A stretch of 64,000 nucleotides of DNA, taken from the NCBI RefSeq assembly GCF_026342015.1, contig NZ_JAPENL010000003.1, positions 248,001 to 312,000 on the forward strand, read 5' to 3'. The notes under the pieces were generated by a model. The model searched no databases, was not told where the DNA came from, and saw only the letters and a list, made by a program, of their open reading frames with translations. The stretch comes from Micromonospora lupini. Its GTDB lineage: Bacteria > Actinomycetota > Actinomycetes > Mycobacteriales > Micromonosporaceae. Shown piece after piece: positions 59,355 through 64,000 of this stretch; position 1 is the stretch's first letter, and every line of letters starts with the position of its first letter. Both the position numbers and the translations under genes were made by a program.

Positions 59355-60284
59355 TCAGCGGGCATCCACCCCCGGCGGGAGGTCGTCGCTGTCGATCGCG
59401 GACTGCACGTAGTCGAGCAGGATCCGCCGCAGTTCCCGGCCGGCGTGCGTCGGCACCACGTCCCGGCGGCGGGCCACGGCGATGGTCCGCCGCACCCCGG
59501 GGGGCGCCAGCGGCGTGATGCGTACGCCGGGCCGGCGGGCCAGCACGATGCCGGGCACCAGCGCGATACCGAGCCCCGCCTCGACGAAGCTGAGCACGGC
59601 GTCCATCTCACCGCCGTCCACCGCGAAGGTGGGTTCGAAGCCCGCCTCGCGGCACGCCTGGATGGTGGCGTCGCGCAGGTCGTAGCCCTCCCGGAACATC
59701 ACCATCGGCTGGTCGCGCAGGTCGGTGATACGCAACTCCCCGGTGGGCGAAGCGGTCGGCACCTCACCCACCGAGGCCACCACCAGGCTCTCGCGCAGGA
59801 TCGGATCGGCGCGCAGACCCGGGTCCGCGCCCTGGGCCGGCATGATGATCAGCGCCAGATCGAGATCCCCGCGGAGCAGGTTCCGGACGAGATCCTGGGA
59901 ACCACCCTCCTCGACGCGCAGGTCGACTGTGGGATGCGCGTCGCGGAACCGGCGCAGCACCGGCGGGGCGAGCGAGGTGGCCAGGCTCGGGGTCGCGCCG
60001 AGCCGGACGCGTCCCCGCCGTAGCCCGACCAACTCGTGCACCTCCCGCGTCGCGGTCTCCACGTCGGCGAGGATCCGGGTCGCCAGCGGCAGGAGCACCT
60101 CGCCGGCCGCGGTGAGGGCGATGTTGCCCCTTATCCGCTCGAACAGCGGAGCGCCGAGGTCGGTCTCCAGGGCGTGAATTTGCTTACTCAGCGAGGGCTG
60201 CGTGATGCCCACGATGTCGGCGGCTTGGGTGAAATGTCGTACTTCGGCCACCGCAACGAAGTACCGGAGCTGATGGAGCTGCAT
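59355..60284 (-). CDS. LysR-family regulator, divergent from sdhCAB
   Basis: 309 residues. The LysR HTH is at the N-terminus (MQLHQLRYFVAVAEVRHFTQAADIVGITQPSLSKQIHALE, in which the helix pair is typical) and the substrate-binding domain spans about 90-300. It is divergent from the succinate dehydrogenase operon with a palindrome in the shared gap, so regulation of sdhCAB and of itself is likely. The effector is unknown; a TCA-cycle or redox metabolite is plausible. Confidence 0.9.
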   Translation of the reverse strand: MQLHQLRYFVAVAEVRHFTQAADIVGITQPSLSKQIHALETDLGAPLFERIRGNIALTAAGEVLLPLATRILADVETATREVHELVGLRRGRVRLGATPSLATSLAPPVLRRFRDAHPTVDLRVEEGGSQDLVRNLLRGDLDLALIIMPAQGADPGLRADPILRESLVVASVGEVPTASPTGELRITDLRDQPMVMFREGYDLRDATIQACREAGFEPTFAVDGGEMDAVLSFVEAGLGIALVPGIVLARRPGVRITPLAPPGVRRTIAVARRRDVVPTHAGRELRRILLDYVQSAIDSDDLPPGVDAR

Positions 60285-60288
60285 CTAC

Positions 60289-60303
60289 ATAGCCTACGGC
60301 TAT
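60289..60303. promoter_or_regulatory. LysR-type operator between regulator and sdh operon
   Basis: ATAGCC-TAC-GGCTAT is a perfect inverted repeat with 6-base arms and contains the T-N11-A signature of LysR binding sites. It lies 4 bases upstream of the regulator start and 58 bases upstream of the chosen sdhC start. Confidence 0.7.
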
Positions 60304-60361
60304 CAACGGTGCGAGTTTGATGCATTGGACGACTGATCGAAGTGCTCTTAGCGTCGGTCCC

Positions 60362-61051
60362 GTGGTAGTCACGAAAACTCGGTCGCCCATCCGCTCGAAC
60401 GTCGGCCTCAAGGCCGTCATGGCGGTGACGGGCATCCTGCTGGTGCTGTTCCTCGTCGTTCACATGCTGGGGAACCTGAAGATCTTCACGGGGGAGACCT
60501 CGTTCGACCACTACGCGCACTGGCTGCGCGACATCGGCACGCCACTGCTGCCCCACACCTGGTACCTGTGGATCCAGCGCACCGTGCTCACCGTCGCCGT
60601 GGTGGCCCACATCGTCGCCGCCACAGTGCTGGCCCGGCGCGCACGCGCCGCCCGCCCGGTGAAGTACGCCCACCGCAAGAAGGTCCGGGGCAGCTACGCG
60701 GCCCGCACCATGCGCTGGGGTGGCGTGATCATCCTGCTCTTCGTGATCTACCACATCCTGGACCTGACCACCGGTCACCTGAACCCGCAGGGCGACGCCA
60801 GCAACCCGTACGGCAACGTCGTCGCCGACTTCGCGCCGGAGCGCTGGTACGTCACGCTCTTCTACACCCTGGCGATCGTCACGGTGGGCTTCCACCTGCG
60901 CCACGGCGCGTTCAGCGCGTTCCGCAGCCTCGGCCAGCAGACGCCCCGGGGCGAGCGCCGGGCGCGCGCCGGCGCGCTCGTCCTCGCCGTGGCGCTCTGC
61001 GCCGGATACCTGGTGGTCCCGTTCGCCGTTCTCACCGGATTGGTGTCCTGA
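60362..61051 (+). CDS. sdhC: succinate dehydrogenase cytochrome b subunit
   Basis: 229 residues with five hydrophobic segments (about 17-37, 60-90, 120-145, 165-185, 205-225), the layout of single-subunit di-heme type B anchors. Candidate heme-ligand His residues lie in LVVHMLGN, VVAHIVAA, VIYHILDL and VGFHLRHG. It anchors SdhAB in the membrane and passes electrons to menaquinone. The start is placed at GTG 60362; in-frame TTG 60317 and ATG 60320 are alternatives, and none has a good ribosome binding site. Followed by sdhA after 1 base. Confidence 0.9.
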   Translation: MVVTKTRSPIRSNVGLKAVMAVTGILLVLFLVVHMLGNLKIFTGETSFDHYAHWLRDIGTPLLPHTWYLWIQRTVLTVAVVAHIVAATVLARRARAARPVKYAHRKKVRGSYAARTMRWGGVIILLFVIYHILDLTTGHLNPQGDASNPYGNVVADFAPERWYVTLFYTLAIVTVGFHLRHGAFSAFRSLGQQTPRGERRARAGALVLAVALCAGYLVVPFAVLTGLVS

Positions 61052-61052
61052 C

Positions 61053-62986
<1,934 letters not shown>

Positions 62987-62990
<4 letters not shown>

Positions 62991-63751
62991 ACCTGACCCT
63001 GCGCATCTGGCGCCAGAAGGGCCCCGAGGACAAGGGTCGGATGGTGACCTACCCGGTCGACGACGTGTCCCCGGACATGTCGTTCCTGGAGATGCTCGAC
63101 GTGCTCAACGAGCGGTTGATCCTCGCCGGCGAGGACCCGGTGGCGTTCGACCACGACTGCCGCGAGGGCATCTGCGGCATGTGCGGCCTGATGATCAACG
63201 GCGACGCGCACGGGCCGCAGCGCGGCACCACCGCGTGCCAACTGCACATGCGGCAGTTCACCGACGGCGAGACGATCGACATCGAACCGTGGCGGGCCAG
63301 CGCCTTCCCGGTCATCAAGGACCTGGTGGTCAACAGGGGCGCCTTCGACACGATCATCGCCGCCGGTGGCTACATCACCGCCCCGACCGGCAGCGCGCCC
63401 GAGGCGCACTCCACCCCGGTCGCCAAGGCCAACGCGGACGCCGCCTTCGAGTCGGCGGCCTGCATCGGCTGCGGCGCCTGCGTGGCGGCCTGCCCGAACG
63501 GCTCCGGCATGCTCTTCACCGCCGCCAAGCTCACCCAGCTCTCGCTGCTGCCTCAGGGCCAGCCGGAGCGCTACACCCGCGTGATCGGCATGGTCGACGC
63601 GCACGACGAGGCCGGCTTCGGTGGCTGCACGAACGCCGGCGAGTGCACGGTGGCCTGCCCGAAGGGCATCCCGCTGAACACCATCGGCCGCCTCAACCGC
63701 GACTACCTCGCGGCGACCACGAAGGGCGCCGGCAACACCCCCGGCGCCTGA
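62987..63751 (+). CDS. sdhB: succinate dehydrogenase iron-sulfur subunit
   Basis: 254 residues. The [2Fe-2S] ligands are in CREGICGMCGLMING near 57-68 plus the Cys in TACQLH; the [4Fe-4S] and [3Fe-4S] clusters are bound by CIGCGACVAACPNG near 160 and CTNAGECTVACPKGI near 215. It carries electrons from FAD to the membrane anchor. The GTG start overlaps sdhA by four bases. A strong terminator follows. Confidence 0.96.
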
Positions 63752-63765
63752 CACCACCGCCTCAT

Positions 63766-63804
63766 CCGGACCGCCGTAGCCCGCCTCGGGCTACGGCGGT
63801 CCGG
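63766..63804 (+). terminator. strong terminator after sdhCAB
   Basis: CCGGACCGCCGTAGCCCG pairs perfectly over 18 bases with its complement at 63787-63804; the loop is CCT. It starts 14 bases after the sdhB stop and is followed by TCTGT. Confidence 0.85.
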
Positions 63805-63808
63805 TCTG

Positions 63809-64000
63809 TGCCCACGGTGGCGGGTTGCGGCCGGCTCTTTGCCCGCAGTGACGGGTTGGGGCGACCGTCCCCGGCTGGTCTTTGCCCGCGGTGACGGGTT
63901 GCGGCCGGTCTTTGCCCGCGGTGACGGGTTGCGGCGACCGTCCCCGGCTGGTCATTGCCCGCGGTGACGGGTTGCGGCTGGTCATTGCCCACGGTGACGG
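63809..64000. repeat. compound tandem repeat alternating 30 and 43 bp
   Basis: Units start at 63809, 63840, 63883, 63913, 63956 and 63986, giving lengths 31, 43, 30, 43, 30 and a unit cut by the window end. Every unit begins TGCCCGCGGTGACGGGTTG or a one- to three-base variant. The long units differ from the short ones by a 13-base insertion (CGACCGTCCCCGG). The higher-order period is 73 bases. It lies beyond the sdh terminator; no reading frame in it looks like a protein. Confidence 0.85.

Noticed and set aside
63809..64000. Tandem repeats considered as a CRISPR array
   Set aside because: Units are contiguous and near-identical along their whole length; there are no unique spacers.

Overview
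The window is very GC-rich, uses many GTG and TTG starts, and carries an actinomycete gene set: XRE/DUF5753 plus DUF397 pair, MhuD-type heme oxygenase, class F sortase, DUF3516 helicase, DUF222/HNH nuclease, a CebR box and an IdeR/DmdR iron box. It looks like a chromosomal segment of a filamentous actinomycete, most likely Micromonosporaceae (Micromonospora-like). The species assignment is inference. No rRNA, tRNA or CRISPR array was seen.

Layout. 1-8.1 kb: end of an unidentified gene, a phosphoesterase, a GH15 glucosidase/trehalase, a stress-type membrane protein, a DUF1684 protein, an HxlR regulator divergent from a membrane protein/VOC pair, a GNAT, and a MarR-pirin operon behind a perfect 13-bp inverted repeat. 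8.1-9.4 kb: IS30-family copy 1. 9.4-20.7 kb: a 42-aa membrane peptide, phospholipase D, an acetoacetate-decarboxylase-like protein, a SigB/SigF-type sigma factor, permease and GNAT, GPP34 divergent from XRE/DUF397, HrpB helicase and a PP2C phosphatase. 20.9-26 kb: secreted GH9 cellulase under a CebR operator, then two tiny Cys-motif genes and a DUF222/HNH nuclease with an SOS-like box. 26-36.2 kb: Na+/H+ antiporter, flavin oxidoreductase, succinate-semialdehyde dehydrogenase, SGNH lipoprotein, EcsC protein, lysozyme-like protein, PAC2, exonuclease III and MhuD. 36.2-38.9 kb: IS copy 2 (opposite orientation) beside a lower-GC accessory patch (small Cys protein, minimal GntR regulator, DUF1877-like protein). 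39-45 kb: dehalogenase-like hydrolase, sortase pair, TrmB and a SKI2-type helicase. 45-47 kb: an unknown 214-aa protein and a DUF559 nuclease between large hairpins. 47-51 kb: iron-regulated siderophore ABC importer. 51-58 kb: multicopper oxidase, YCII protein, blasticidin-S-deaminase-like protein, HrpA. 58-64 kb: a dTDP-glucose dehydratase, a LysR regulator divergent from sdhCAB, and a terminator followed by a compound tandem repeat that runs off the right edge.

Most interesting structure. (1) Five long imperfect palindromes sit just downstream of genes, four of them between convergent genes; both IS30 copies lie at the apex of such a palindrome, which suggests a hairpin-targeting insertion sequence. 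(2) Three small proteins share C-x2-C and L-[TD]-W-A motifs; one has lost its Cys core through two compensating frameshifts. (3) Several regulators have clear operator palindromes (HxlR, MarR, GntR, XRE, LysR, CebR, IdeR, LexA-like).
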